Assembly: GCF_010093595.1 (NCBI RefSeq)
Contig: NW_022985438.1
Span: 2,008,785-2,072,784, forward strand
From: Mytilinidion resinicola
Taxonomy: Eukaryota > Ascomycota > Dothideomycetes > Mytilinidiales > Mytilinidiaceae
DNA length: 64,000 nucleotides
Direction of reading: 5' to 3'
Shown in pieces: positions 32,925-46,774 of this stretch. The notes below the pieces were generated by a model that did no database searches, had not been told where the DNA came from, and worked only from the letters and a program-made list of their open reading frames with translations. Within the stretch, counting starts at the first letter, position 1. Every line of letters starts with the position of its first letter. The position numbers were made by a program, and so were the translations under genes.

Positions 32925-34896
32925 TCGTTAGGAGGGTGTAGATACGCCCATATGCCGCCGTCTGAAGCGCCTCGATATATTTCCAGAAACACGGACAAGA
33001 TGGAAAGTCCATTGCTTTGGATGATCTGGATACATGCCGGGGTACCTCGGACGGCTGTGGATAGGTCCACAGACTAGAACTGTGCCATAGACTTTTATCT
33101 CAAATCATGTCGTGACGAGTGTCTGAGCTGCTGATATGTCCCATAATGCTTACCATCAGATTGTGTACAAAATACATTTGGTAAAACGACGGTGAACAGC
33201 TAAGTATAAGGATGAAGACTAATGCTATCGATGGCAAGACTCACTCGGTATTGGACTTAGTGATTTCCGCGGAGCTGGAGGACTACGATGGTATGGGTGA
33301 GAGGCGCAGGATGGCCCTATCAACCGTATCGATGTCGAGAGGTCCAATCTAGCCAGCCACGGAACTGCACGCGGGATGCGGACGCGCTGATGCATTTGAT
33401 TGATGCTCGATGAACGTCTGGACGACTGCATTTTCCCGAGAGGCTGGCTCAGCCGGAAGTCCCACAGGGTCGCGAGCCATTGTGGCAGGTCGTGGGGGAG
33501 GTGCTGGCGGCTCTGCAAGTCGTAATGACCAGCGAGCTGATATTCACAAGGACGCTCTGCACACGCCGACTTCTCGAAGCCAGCTGGACGCGGTGGTCCC
33601 GGGTCGCGGCGGCGCTGAATGGTGCAGCGAGGCAGATGAGGGACGGGAGCGATGTGAAGCTGGTCGAGTTGTTCACGATCACCCCCAACCAGCGGAGAGG
33701 TGCCGCGCCGGAAAGGGGTCAGGTGGTGAGAGAGCTGCCAGCCGTCAGACGAGGTGTGGAGTGTGGAGCACAGTGTGGGCCAAGCTGAGCAGGCGGCTTT
33801 CCAGGGAGTATTGGCTTGGCATCGAGCAGAACTCCAACGGCCGATGCCACAACCGCAGCATTCCAACCCGCCGGCAGCTCCAGGCCTCCCGTGCCGTGGT
33901 TCCTGCTGATTCACAGCGCCCGCCGTCTCACCTGGTGATACTGTGCAACGCCTGCGCAGAACACCATCCATCGCACAATCCATAGGGCTCCTTGGTCTCA
34001 TTTGCGCCATCAGGCCACGCTGGAAAAGGGCATTATCGAAAGGAGGGGCAAAACGTGCAAGAGCGGCAGCTGCTATCGATTTGGGATAGATGCGGTGCTG
34101 CAGTGCTGACGCGCGGGATGCGACTCGTACCGATTGCGCAACAGGGCTGCAAAGGGGGGCAGACGGTCCAGAATGCAGACTGCTGAAGACAGCAACGGGC
34201 CGCTGGACGCGCGTGCTCAGGATTGCGGAGAAGAGATGCAGGGCACTTTAACGGTTCTGGCAGCGGTGCAGGAATCGCAGAAATGAAGGCGCTGCTAGAG
34301 CTCCCGTTTCCGGCGCAGAGCGAGTCGCGAGCAGGGGGTTTGTATTGCTTCGCAAGCCTATCGACGGCCGCACTGCTGTATCGCAGCCGGCGCGACGCCC
34401 CAACTGGTGATGGCGGCGCCCTGGCTGGGCCTTTGCAGCCAGACAGACTGCTGGTGCGAGGAGGCTTGCCAGGTCGAGCCGGTGGCTTGAAGTCGGCCCA
34501 AAGCTCTGCTTCTGGGGGCGTGTGCTCGCGCTCGATAGTGCTAGAAATGCCCTCAGCGCCAGCGGGTGCGAATAAAGAAAAGACGTCCCCCGGTCAAAGA
34601 TCATCTCTGTTCAACACCGCATCCAACTTTCGTCACTCTCTTTTTGCTGTTCTTCAGGTCGTCTCTCCAGCTTCACCGTCCTTGGCCGTCGAGCACGATC
34701 GGCATCAAACATCCCGCACCACAGCATCGCCGGGCCGCTGGCGCTGCAAGGGGCTGCCTCGACCACATATCTGCCAATTGGGCCACACCACTCGCCAGCA
34801 ACCATTGCACCGCACCGCTGGCCGCCGCTGGCAGCAGCCTGCGAGGCAGGGCGCGCTGAGATAGCAGGAGACGGTCATGTTCTGGTGCAGCGGTGG
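32925..34896. other. Long GC-rich intergenic region
   Basis: Two kilobases without a convincing gene. Long open frames exist on both strands (for example 33225-34010 minus and 34223-34864 plus), but their Arg/Ser/Cys/Pro-rich translations have no domain or hydrophobic pattern. It may hold a long leader or promoter of the next gene. Confidence 0.45.
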
Positions 34897-36288
34897 ATGC
34901 CTGTCGGTGCAATGAAGCCCTCTCGGAACCGCGCTTCGTCGTCGTGCACAAGCACCCGCCGCCCTCGGCCGGAGAGACAACAGCTCGCATCTCGTGTTCC
35001 CAGGAAGTGGCGGGAAGAGAGAGCCGCATGGGCTGCAGGTCAAGACACACCCGTGTCGCACCATGACCAGGTCTGGCCATGCGTGGAGAGTCAGCCTTCG
35101 AAACAACGAGCTCCACCCGGGAGCGAGCCGAGTATCTATATCAGCTGCAGACGGCCCGTGTCGACGCAATCCTTCAGACCCAGCGCGCTGCTCTTCCTGG
35201 TCGTGCTGGTAACGTTGGCCCTGCTCTGTGGACCCGTCATCGCGAGCGACACACATGGTGATCGACATCGATCCGCGCTCGACGCCAGTGTCGACTTGCC
35301 CTCCAGCTTTGACGGCCTTCTTTTTCTCGACCGCAGTGAGCCGCCTCCACGCATGCATCTGCTCGCGCGGGACCATGTCCACACGACCTCCACCGCAGAC
35401 TCGCAATCACCCACCGCAACGAAGAAGTCTGCCTCCTCCGCGAGCTCCCTGACGACGGACCCCGAAGCCACCACGACCCTCACCTCGATGCCGCAACCAT
35501 TTGACGCCGTGCTGAGCAACAACTTTACCTCGTCTTGCCAGAACTTCTTCCAGACCTTCCTCTCGAACTCCACCTTCACCGACTGCCATCCGTTCTCGCT
35601 CCTCCTCCAGGTATGCTTCGTGAGCTGAAACGTATGTCGCAAGCGCTGACAACTGCAGACCTCAAGCGGCTTCTTCGATGCCTCCAAATCCTTTGTCCGC
35701 ATCACGCAGACCCTAGACGCGACATGCAAGGTCGACTTCCACCAGTGTGCGGCGGTGATGAATGAATTTGGGCGCGCCATCAAGAACGAGAGCAATTGCG
35801 CGGTAGACTACGCGCAGGACAGCCCGCTAGTGCTACAGGCATACAACGGTTTCCTCGCGTACCAACCACTCTACCAGGCCGGGTGCTTGAGGGATGCTCG
35901 TGGCAATTACTGTAAGGCGACTACTGTTCTTGCGTATGGCCTTGACTAATAACTTCCAGGCTTCGCCAATGCCATCACCAACACCACTGCCGTAGTGGAC
36001 TCCTATCCGTACTATCTCCCTCTCGGCGTCTCGCTCCCAGCCACATCTCGACCGACATGCAGCACATGTCTCCAGGACACCATGGCCATCTTCTCATCGT
36101 TTGCCGGCAACACGACGCAGCCCATCAGTCAAACGTATGGCGACGCCGCTCAGCAGATCGACGTCGGATGCGGGCCAACGTTCGTCAACCAAACCGCAGC
36201 ACCACTAAAGGGTGGTGCAGGCGGCATCGGAGCCGGCCTGACACCAATGTTCGCGCTTTGGATGATGCTTATCGCATATCTGCTATGA
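34897..36288 (+). CDS. Secreted/GPI-anchored-like fungal protein (DUF7729-like)
   Basis: Three exons (34897-35610, 35659-35911, 35960-36288) give up to 431 residues. After a long basic N-terminal part there is a hydrophobic segment (SALLFLVVLVTLALLCG) that looks like a signal or anchor, then a Ser/Thr-rich region. The conserved core begins at FTSSCQNFFQTFLSN and carries spaced cysteines (ATCKVDFHQCAAVM, NCAVDY, GCLRDARGNYCFANA, TCSTCLQDTM, VGCGPTF). It ends in GGAGGIGAGLTPMFALWMML, a GPI-type hydrophobic tail. From memory this pattern is the fungal family called DUF7729; function unknown, probably at the cell surface. The true start may be further downstream in another exon, because no ATG lies close to the hydrophobic segment. 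Confidence 0.7.
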
Positions 36289-37406
36289 GACAGGAATGCC
36301 ACGACGCATTTGCCTAAACGGTCGCCGCAAAGCGGTCACCAGACACGCTCTCTGCTTTACACTGTACATTTGATTTTAAGCACCTGATCCAGGATACATC
36401 AGCGACGGCGCAAAGGGGTTACAGTGGACGGATTGAATTTGGAGTCCGGGAGGCCCAAACGGGGGCGCCTCCTGGCCGGCGTTGGGAAAAGCTTCAACGT
36501 GTGGATGATATGAACGGGCACTCCAGCTGCCGATTCCATGCCACGGACACTTTCGATTTTCTCTTTTTGATTTATTAGAGCTAGGATGATACCACATTAC
36601 TTTCCCGGTGGTTGCACCTATGGGCGCAGCTGTCAATAATAAATATAATTAATATCGCAACACTACGAGCCACCCATCCATGAATACAGGGACAATCGAA
36701 AAAGACAAGGGCGCTGGTACCGAGCCCGGCAAGAATAGCCGCATTTCCTCCTTAGTGACCCATTCGGGTGGGATGAAACAGACAGGAGTCACGTGCAGGT
36801 GTATCACGAGCAGGATTTCCTCAGATGGGCCCCCTTGCATCAGACGAAACCTTGGCACGTTCAGCAACACCGCTTGGCTGCTCTCCCGAAACCTTTCAGC
36901 GCTCACCACGTCCGCCATGCCTCCTGAGGCGCCTGGTTTGCAGCCGTGCTGCCCATCATCATCACGACGCCGCCGCACATCGATCAGTTGCGCCCACGAT
37001 CTGGGTGCGGGAGCGACGGCGGAGCGGAGATTGCTGGGGCGCGGCGGGCTTTGTCTGACAGCTAACGGGGCGGTGTGCGTGGCTTTGTAGGACGTTCCTG
37101 GCGATTCGCAGGGATGCTCGACAGCAACGGCCGCCATCATGGGTGTGCGACAACGAGCTTGGCCGTCGGAGAGGTCAAACACCAGCCGTCTCATTGGCTC
37201 CATGCAGCCGTGCATCGCATCTCAGCCCTATCCCCAGGGGCATCCCACTTTATCCCACACGCCCGCCTCTTCCGTCTGATGGAAATACCACACTGGCCGC
37301 GTGCACCGAGTGATATGTTCCTTCCTTAAGTTCCTCCTGTCTGCCTCGTTGTGACCTTTCTGGCAACCTCTTGCGACTACATATCTCCAACGCGCCACCT
37401 GCTATC
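36289..37406. other. Intergenic region
   Basis: Downstream of the surface-protein gene and upstream of the zinc-module gene. A minus-strand frame at 36649-37215 is not convincing as protein. A candidate AATAAA lies at 36638-36643, 350 nt past the previous stop. Confidence 0.45.
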
Positions 37407-39354
37407 ATGACCGCGGTGATGACCATGGGTGGTGGACTGGCACCCGCTTCCCGACACGACATAATCAGTACTCTGTTGAACGACTACGGCAGCTCCTGGG
37501 AAAACGGGGGGTCTTCGCCGTATGCAGTCTCTCCCGTGCGCGACCTGCCACCGCTGCCGTCCATCAAAGACCTTCCGCCGCCTCCCCCTAAAGACGACAA
37601 GCCGCTGCCTTATTTCATGCGTTTCCAGCTCCGAGGTGAATAGCCAATTTCGTAGTCTCAAGTCTGTCTTATGTTCGCTTGTGTATGCGTGGGTCCGTCC
37701 GTGCTCTTACGATTGAAAAAGATCGAATTCAAGAGCTAGGCTGAGGCTGTGCGCGGCGGATGCTCAGCTTCGCCCGAAACATGGGTTCTGAGCACTTCTA
37801 GCAGCTCAAGACAACGTCTTATCACTGTTCGGTCAAGAGCGCCTGCTGACACGTGCCAGTGGACGAGGCAAGCACGAAGCCGCCGACGCAGCAGGAACCC
37901 ACAATCATCCACTCTAAATCTATCAGTCGCGGCAGAAAGCCCAACAACCTCAAGCTCGCCATAAGCAACGGTGCCACTGCCGTCCTACCATCCACACAGC
38001 TTACCAACGCGTCATCTACTACTGCTGCACATACACCGCAACTCTCGGACCGCCCGCTGCCAGGATTACCCGATCTGCCACCGCCTCCACCTAGAAAGTC
38101 ATCCCTGCGGCCTCAGATGGGCAACAAGGACTCCAAGGTTGCAAATGATAAGGAAGAGAAAGCGACGTCGCCCAAGGGCAGCGTCTTCAAGCGACGTCCA
38201 GTACCCGCTCCCAAGGTGCCTGGAGTGAAGAAGTATCCCACACTTGGTGATACTCTCTCCAGAACGGGCTTGAAGCACAAAAAGTTGGTCGACCGAGGAA
38301 GTCTAGTCGACCAGCAAAGCACAGCCGACCAGCGAAGCATTGCAGCCTCCACGTCACCCAGTACAATTCCATCACACGCGCAAACTCGGTCGAATGCCAC
38401 CGACTATTCCTCAACGACGCCGACCAATGTTACCTCGCTAGCTGGTACGTCTCGAGCTGGCACTTCTACAGCCACAGGCAGAACGGGCAGCACCTCCATC
38501 GACACGAACGGGCCTCCAACCCCAGAACCAAGGACTTCTCTCGTTCCATCGCTTCCATCGCCCAGTCCTGTACCAGAAGAGTCTCCCTCCAAATATGGCC
38601 TTCGGGATCGATCACCAAGCCCGAAAGCCGGACCGCCCCCCGTATCCAAGCACTACCGGGGGAAAAGCAGCACGGGTTTCGACATCTTCAAAGTACGTGA
38701 AACCCCGCACCGTAGATTTCGTACCTGCAATCTATTCTCGTTCTTCTCGCTGGCCGCCCCGAGATTCAGCTATGCAGGCAAGCACGCTGACGAGTCAACT
38801 TCCAGGCTTCTTCCGGACTCCAGAACGCGCGAGCGTACCTGAATACCATCACACCGTCGCCTACGCCCTCTCCCATCGTAACGCCCATCGCAAGTGTAAT
38901 GAACACCACGACACAGTCCCAGGAGACGAGTGAGGATGAGCCGCTCTATTCGCCCCGCTCGCCGAAAATACAGGAACTACGGAGGAAGCGCTCATCGATT
39001 CTTTTATCCCTGAACGAAAACCGGCCTGCTACCTGCAACGCCCCGTATCTCACCGTTACACACACCGACTGCTACCACAACCACGCCCACTTCCACCCTG
39101 GAAAGAACACAGCCTGCCCCGTAGCATGCATGCTCTGCTACAAAGACGAGCCAAGTGAACGGTGGACCTGCACATGGTGCGCCCTTCGGATCTGTTCAGG
39201 CTGCCGCGCAAACCTCGAAAGAGTGCCTAGCCGCAATATCTGCGCTTTGAAAAACTCGAATTTCAGCACCAAAGATTCGCGAACGCGCTCCCGTGTGAGT
39301 AGTGGGCCAGGCGTCGTGCTATGGGAATCGAAGATGGAGAAGGTTAGAAAGTGA
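37407..39354 (+). CDS. Proline-rich protein with C-terminal Cys/His zinc module
   Basis: Three exons (37407-37635, 37860-38692, 38806-39354) give 536 residues. The first ~370 are disordered and rich in Pro/Ser/Thr, with polyproline SH3/WW-like stretches (DLPPPPPKDDKPLP and LPDLPPPPPRKSS). The C-terminal ~150 carry a compact Cys/His module: TDCYHNHAHFHPGKNTACPV, then ACMLCYKDEPSERWTCTWC and LRICSGCRANL. The paired cysteines and histidines suggest two bound zinc ions, resembling B-box or RING-like treble-clef folds without matching one. I do not recognise the family; homologous tails occur, to my recollection, in other uncharacterised ascomycete proteins. A scaffold or signalling adaptor role is plausible but only inferred. 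Confidence 0.72.
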
Positions 39355-40505
39355 TCGGGGTAGAGATCAAGTATTCGGCAGCTTAGTATCAAGATGGAAG
39401 ATGACGAGATGGAGAGATTTTGGACCGACACCAGCTTCAGCTCAACTCAATCCAGTTCACCACCGACATTTTCAATTCGTCTAGCTCTGCGAGCTCCCTT
39501 TTGGATGGATTCAGCCTTTCTTCCTTTATCTGTCAGACGTACGCACATACCCCCGCATTGGCATACTGCATTCGCATCGAATCGGCGTTTTCCCTTCTCA
39601 CCCACCCTTCAATGAAAGAGCTTTGAAGCCATCCTCAGACCAGCAACGAGTCGAGCAAGACTCCTTCCCTGTGCAGTCGATTTCCTTTTTACGGTTAATG
39701 TCTTTCCGTATCGTATGTACACGCTGGAGTTACGGCCGGTCGATATTGGATTGTCTGGGTTGGAATGGCATTGCTATGCCAAAGAGCTTAAAGCGTCTAT
39801 CCGACACTTTTGTATCTAACAAACATGTTTCCTTAGAGCCTTGACTTGGAGTATTTCCTAGTCGAAGTATTTAGATAGATAGAAATGGAAGTCGGGAGGA
39901 TGGACACTTTTGAGACTTTATTCTAGCATCTTCATTACCCTTCAGCTCGATGGATGATCCTTTATTTCTGTGATTTAACATGCAGTATAGCAGAGAATCA
40001 TGGATGGGTGGAAGATCATCGTGGTAGATTCTGGGACCTGGCCACCCCAAGGCAATCACCAAGGCAGTCGTGTATCCTAAAGTAGCCTATGTATGAGGCG
40101 CGATATATGTAGATCTTAGAGTTCAATAATCTCCTAAACACAATCCTCCACACTGAGTTGTCGTGAGGTGCCTGTAGTCAATGTACGTAGTCCTGTTTAA
40201 TTGTAGATTTCCAACACCATGTGCTCCCACATAGAAAGCGGGGCTGCAGGTGCGAGGATGTATAATGACTATGGGGATGGCGGAGATTTCCATGCTGAGG
40301 TGAGTGATCCCGAACGTCCTTTGTCCGTGCGCCCGGAGAAACCATTTGCCGATACCTTGGCGCGTTCTTTTTCAAGGTCTCGAGAAGCGGTTGCGGGATT
40401 CTTTCGTTGCGCTCGGCCACCCCACAACCACCCAACAACTCCACTACTCCTAGAAATCCCTTCACAAGCAGCTCTCCTGCTAGAGCCAATTCCCAATCAC
40501 TTGAC
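39355..40505. other. Intergenic region
   Basis: Between the zinc-module gene and RPB6, same strand. Short frames overlapping the RPB6 start (for example 40219-40578) are not protein-like. No feature recognised. Confidence 0.45.
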
Positions 40506-41240
<735 letters not shown>

Positions 41241-41604
41241 TACGTCGAAATTAGTTGCATCTAAGGAGTTTTGGGGGTTGACAAAATAGGATCAGGCGAC
41301 GACCCTGGAGGCGTTTTGAAGCGGAGTACCAGATTTCTGACTGGTGCATTCTGTACAACTGATATCAAACTTAGCGAATACTCACTCGTCTATGTCAGAG
41401 CGAAAGATTTCCCCTTGCAGACTCGACGTCGGGAATTGTTGCTCCTTTTAGTGAACATAGTAGGAAGTGGGGTAGGCAAAAGATGCCCCGCATATGGAGA
41501 CGTCAGTCGACACAACAGCTCCGTCACAACCTCGAGTTTCTCTTAACTGCTCAATTGAACTCAACACAACCTCTCACAACTCTCCTACTATCCCCACGTT
41601 CAAT
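41241..41604. other. Short intergenic region between RPB6 and the formylglutathione hydrolase gene
   Basis: 364 nt, same-strand neighbours. Serves as 3' region of RPB6 and promoter of the next gene; no distinct element recognised. Confidence 0.5.
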
Positions 41605-42631
41605 ATGCCGTTCACAACTACAGCTACCATCGCCTCGTTCGGCGGCAAGCTGCTAAAACTGACACACAAGGCCACCAGCACGAACTGCGACATGGCTCTC
41701 AACCTCTACTTGCCTCCTCAAGCGGCGAAGTCTGGCGCAAAAGTTCCAGTACTGTTCTATTTATCTGGTCTAACCTGCACTGGAGACAACTGCGCAGAAA
41801 AAGGGTTCTTCCAGCACGGAGCGAGCGAGAAGGGTGTTGCGGTTGTCTACCCAGATACTAGCCCAAGTACGCCTACCTGATGCACTTCAATGAAACAAGC
41901 TAACGCCGTTGTAGGAGGGTTGAGGATCGAAGGCGAAGACGAGGGATGGGACTTCGGAACCGGCGCCGGCTTCTACGTGGACGCAACTAAAGACCCCTGG
42001 AGCAAAGGCTACAAGATGTACAGCTACATCACTGAGGAGCTCCCAAAGGCGCTATTCTCCTCCTTCGACCAGTTGGACTCCAGCAGAGTCAGCATCACAG
42101 GACACAGTATGGGCGGGCACGGCGCTTTGACGTTGGTCAGTGTTCCTGGATGCGAACAGAACCCAGTGGCTGACAGCAGCCCATCTAGTTCCTGAAGAAC
42201 CCAGGCATGTACAAGTCTGTATCGGCATTCGCTCCCATCGCCAACCCAATCAACTGTCCATGGGGCCAGAAAGCGTTCAAAGGATACTTCGGCGAGGACC
42301 AGCAGGCGAAGTGGGCGGAGCACGATGCGACGGAGCTGGTGAAGAAGTGGAAGGGGCCCCTGAATCTGCTCATCGACGTGGTGCGTCCTCAACAAACTTT
42401 CTCCAGATCTCGGATTCCAGACTGGCAGCTAACGGCCTTTAGGGCACTGGCGACAACTTCTACAAGCAAAAGCAACTGCTGCCGGAGAACTTCATCGAGG
42501 CGGCGAAAGAGGCGGGTAATGATAGTGGAATCACGCTGCGGATGCAGCCGGATTACGACCACAGCTACTTTTTCATGGCCTCGTTTGCAGACGATCATGT
42601 TGCGCATGCTGCGAAGTATTTGTTTGCCTAG
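41605..42631 (+). CDS. S-formylglutathione hydrolase (esterase D)
   Basis: Four exons (41605-41866, 41915-42135, 42189-42380, 42443-42631) give 287 residues, the usual length. The enzyme hydrolyses S-formylglutathione to formate and glutathione in glutathione-dependent formaldehyde detoxification. Diagnostic pieces are [31 protein letters not shown] (oxyanion-hole strand), [18 protein letters not shown] and the nucleophile elbow [12 protein letters not shown] with Ser152. Asp229 in GTGDNFY and His265 in PDYDHSYFF complete the triad. The tail ([20 protein letters not shown]) is typical. There is no peroxisomal signal at the C terminus (ends YLFA). It lies between RPB6 and exportin-T, all on the plus strand, as independent genes. 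Confidence 0.96.
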
Positions 42632-43419
42632 TAAGTTGGTCGCCCGGCAGCTGTGTTGTGGCGACTGACAGGTGCAGAAGCGGTTCCACTGGCAAGGAAA
42701 AGTTATAGATTGGGAAAGGGGAAGGATGTGTATATAGGATAATGGAATCAAGGCTTTCAAGTGGTACGCTATTTCGCAGCCTCAGCATTGGTACAACGTG
42801 TATTGAAAGGGATGCTGCTTTTCTACTGTAAAGTTCTGATTCTGCGCGGAGTCATACATGGGTGGTGGCTTAAGAGAGAGTTGATCGGCACATGCTCTCG
42901 ATACTTCGTAGCAGAACATATTCTTTCGCCTTGGCCTCTCAACAGGCAGGAATCCAAACTGTCTACCGCTAGGCGTCACGACAGGAGAGGAATACCTATC
43001 ACAAGGCATCATGGTGTGACGAAGTCGGGCAAAAGCCGCCAGCGAAGCCTTTAAGACACGCGAGATGGTCCGGTTCGACATCCCACCAAGCCGAACCTCA
43101 CCCTGACCGTCAACTCGACAACAAAGACTGCACTGTTTCCAAACCTAGCCCACGAAAACGGTGTGTGTAAGTGAAACCGACACGTGAGCCGTACGCACAT
43201 CTGACTAACCGCGCCTCGTGCAGGTGAATTGCCGCCTGCTCGACTTGCTCCGCCAGAATTACGATGCTGGACCTCCGTCCAATGACCCGGTAGCAAATAA
43301 AATACCCCAGCCTCAACCACAACTAGCTCGCCTTCCGTGTGCGTGTCTTTCGTGAGGACCGTAACGCAGCTCTCTAAGCGACCTCTCCGCAAACTTCGTC
43401 CTCGTCGTGGTCGTGTACC
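42632..43419. other. Intergenic region upstream of exportin-T
   Basis: Same-strand spacer. A minus-strand frame at 43051-43392 overlaps the promoter and is not protein-like. No feature recognised. Confidence 0.45.
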
Positions 43420-46400
43420 ATGGACGCTCAGGTATGCTCTCAGACGCCTCTCGTGTTACCCTTCTGAATCCCCCTCACCTGTAACGCCAGCCCGCTGACT
43501 TGGTTGCTCTTACAGCAGGTCGAAAATGCCATCGAGATCGCCTGGAACCCCTCTCCCGACCCAAACATCCAGAGCCTCCGCGCCCAAGCCCTCGAATTCC
43601 TCAATCAGCTGCGGGCCGACCCCACCGCCTGGCAGGTCTGCCTGGTCCTGTTCACCCGCGACCCTCGTCCTCTTGAAGTGGTGCGTCACTTCTCTCTGGA
43701 GGTGGTCAACAATGCTGTCCAGGAGCACCGGCTGGATGCCGAGAGTCTGGGCTACATCAAGGAAAATCTCATGGGCTATATACGGCAGATGTACACCCCC
43801 GGCTCTCGACAGGACACCGTCGACACGGCACATATCCAGAACAAGCTCACGCAGACCATGACATACCTCTTCGCTTCATTATATCCGTCTAGCTGGCAGA
43901 CTTTCTTCGACGATTTCCGGGCACTCGCTGGGGACACCACGGCTATTGGCAGTGTCAATGTTGCCGGAACTATATTATATTTGCGGATGCTCAGTCAAGT
44001 GAATGATGAGATTGCAGATGTTCTCGTCTCGAGATCCTCGGAAGAGCAGAGACGCAACACTGACCTCAAGGATCTGGTCCGGGCAAGGGATGCCCAGAAA
44101 ATCGCCGTCTCGTGGCAAGAGATTCTCGCCAAGTGGAGGCAAATTGACCTGATGATGGTGGAGATGTGCCTAAGAACCGTCAGCCGATGGGTCAGCTGGA
44201 CTGAAATTTCTCTCATCGTCAACGAGGCCATGATCACCAACTTCCTCGAAATGGCTGGACAACAGGGCATTTCTTCTCCTGAGAGTCCGGAGGGAAAGGT
44301 CCGAGACGCAGCAATCGATACTTTCACGGAGATTGTGGGCAAGAAAATGAAACCTGCCGACAAGATCGAGTTGATACTATTCCTGAATCTCGGGAATGTG
44401 GTTGGGCAATTAATCAGTAGTCCAGCTCTGTCCGAACTTAGATCTACCTCGGATTACGACACTGACCTTGCAGAGACAGTGGCAAAGCTTGTCAACATGA
44501 CGGTCTTCGACATTGTGAAAGTGCTGGACAACGACTCTGTAGACGACCGATCAAGACAGATCGCAGATGAGCTGTGTCAACTCTTTATTCCCCATCTGCT
44601 TCGGTTCTTCTCTGACGAATACGACGAAATCTGTTCGACAGTCATCCCGTCCTTGACTGACCTTCTTACTTTTTTCCGGAAGCTGAAGAGGGCTAAAGGA
44701 GAGCTACCCCCTCATTATTATGCCTTGATAGGCCCAATTCTGGATGCCATTATATCCAAAATGAAATACGACGAGACTGCCTCCTGGGGAGAGGAAGATG
44801 AGCAGACTGACGAAGCAGAATTTCAGGAGCTCCGCAAACGACTCCATGTCCTCCAGCAGACGGTTGCCGCAACAGAAGAGCCTTTGTATATTGATACCTT
44901 AAGCCGTGTGGTGGGAAACACTTTCAGTAAACTCGGCTCCAACGATCCCTCGCTGAACTGGCGAGACCTGGATCTTGCATTGCACGAAATGTTCCTTTTC
45001 GGTGAACTAGCCGTAAAAAACCAGGGCCTCTATCAAAAGCGAGAGCCCTCTAGTGTTGCATCTAATAGACTGATAGAAATGATGTCCAGCATGGTCGAGT
45101 CTGGTGTGTATCCTCCGCTTTCCCAGACATTTGAGCGTGACCTGACGAGTTCTAGAAATCGCTACATATCCACATCCCTCAATCCAGCTTCAGTACATGG
45201 AAATTTGCGTCCGCTATTACCAGTTCTTCGAGCAAAACTCGGCCTCAGTCCCGCGAGCTCTAGAGAACTTTGTCCGCCTAACCCACCACGACCACATCAA
45301 GGTTCGGACGCGATCCTGGTACCTCTTCCTCCGATTTGTGCGACCTCTTCGATCACAAGTCGGCGGCGTCTCTCAGACCATCATTCAAGCCATTGGCGAC
45401 CTACTTACCATCAAAGCTGAGCTCCCAGATGATTCGGGTGATGACGATATGTCATCGGATGAGGATGATCAGTCTGCTGACGCGGTATTCACAGCCCAGC
45501 TCTACCTTTTCGAAGCTATCGGGGTTATTGCGTCCACCGCTTCTGTACCCGCGGAGAATAAAATCCTCTATGCCCGATCGGTCATGGGACCTTTATTCGC
45601 AGACATGGAACAGACTTTAGGGCCAGCCAAGAATGGCGACGAAAGAGCTGTGCTTCAAATTCATCATATTATCATGGCTCTAGGTACTCTGTCGAAAGGA
45701 TTCTCAGAATGGGTATCCGCTTCCCCAGGGGCCCTTCCGCCAGTAGAGTTCTCTGACGAGTTTGTCAAGGCATCAGAAGCTATTCTGGTGGCATTGGAAT
45801 CTCTGAACTCTTCAATGAATATCAGGACTGCAGCCCGATCTGCCTTCTCTCGTATGATTGCCGTTTTGGGCTCTCGCCTGCTGCAGCAGCTACCTCGTTG
45901 GATCGACGGGCTGTTGTCCCTCAGCTCTACCAAAGACGAAATGTCATCTTTCCTGCGGGTCCTTGGCCAAGTTACTTTCACCTTCAAGTCCGAGATATTC
46001 GGAATTCTAGATACTCTACTTACACCACTCCTTCAACGCATCTTCGCAAGCCTGGCCGAGCCGACAGCAGGCACTGATGACGTAATTCAGCTTGGAGAGC
46101 TGCGTCGCGAATACCTCAACTTCCTTCTCATCCTGCTGAACCAGGACCTCGGATCCGTCCTAGTCAGCAACAGTAAGCAGCCTCAAGATTCCCATTCGCC
46201 CTTATGGTCCTTCTAACTATGACATCTAGCCAACCAAGCAACCTTCGACACCATCATCGGAACCCTCGAGCACTTCGCGCGCGACACAAGCGACTACCCT
46301 AATGGCCGCCTCTCTATCTCCGTCCTCATTCGTATGACAGCCGTTTGGGGCGGGCCGGACAAGATCGCCGAAGCGGGCAACCCCGCTGCCACAACTGCCG

Positions 46401-46774
46401 ACCCTACCTCTCCCATCTCAACCGCATCGCCGCTCCCAGGCTTTGACACCTTTGCCGTCTCCCGCTTCTCGCCCCTCGCATGGAGCATCCCCGCGAGCTC
46501 AGGCTTCAGCGCCAAGGACCCACAGGCGCGCCAGGTCCTGCTCGAGGTCGCCGGGCTGCAAGTCGAGATCTACAAGAAAGTCGGCGTTGGCTATCTCGAG
46601 CGTCTCCGCGAAGAACTCGGTGGCATGGGCGTCCCAGCGCAGGAGGCAGAAGTCTACGTGACGCAATTAGCTGGCGCACTCAATACGGGCACTCCGGCTG
46701 CCAAGGGGCAGAAGGCCGATCCGATGAAGGGGTGGCAGAACTTTTTTGTGGGGTTTGTTGGAAGGGGTGCATAG
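43420..46774 (+). CDS. LOS1: Exportin-T (tRNA nuclear export receptor, Los1 type)
   Basis: Four exons (43420-43431, 43516-45103, 45156-46172, 46230-46774) give 1053 residues, the family's usual size. Exportin-T is a karyopherin-beta that carries mature tRNA out of the nucleus with Ran-GTP. The protein starts MDAQ in a tiny 12-nt coding exon, then [20 protein letters not shown] and the N-terminal Ran-binding HEAT repeats ([33 protein letters not shown], an Xpo1-type block). Later HEAT repeats include [20 protein letters not shown] and [16 protein letters not shown]. The 52-nt intron at 45104-45155 is needed to restore the frame in this part. Recognition is confident from the Xpo1 block and the mid-protein HEAT signature. 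Confidence 0.95.

Noticed and set aside
33225..34010. Long minus-strand open frame (261 codons)
   Set aside because: Arg/Ser/Cys/Pro-rich translation, overlapping open frames on the other strand, no domain or hydrophobic pattern; explained by GC-rich composition.
36649..37215. Minus-strand frame of 188 codons
   Set aside because: No motif, overlaps open plus-strand frames in GC-rich intergenic DNA.
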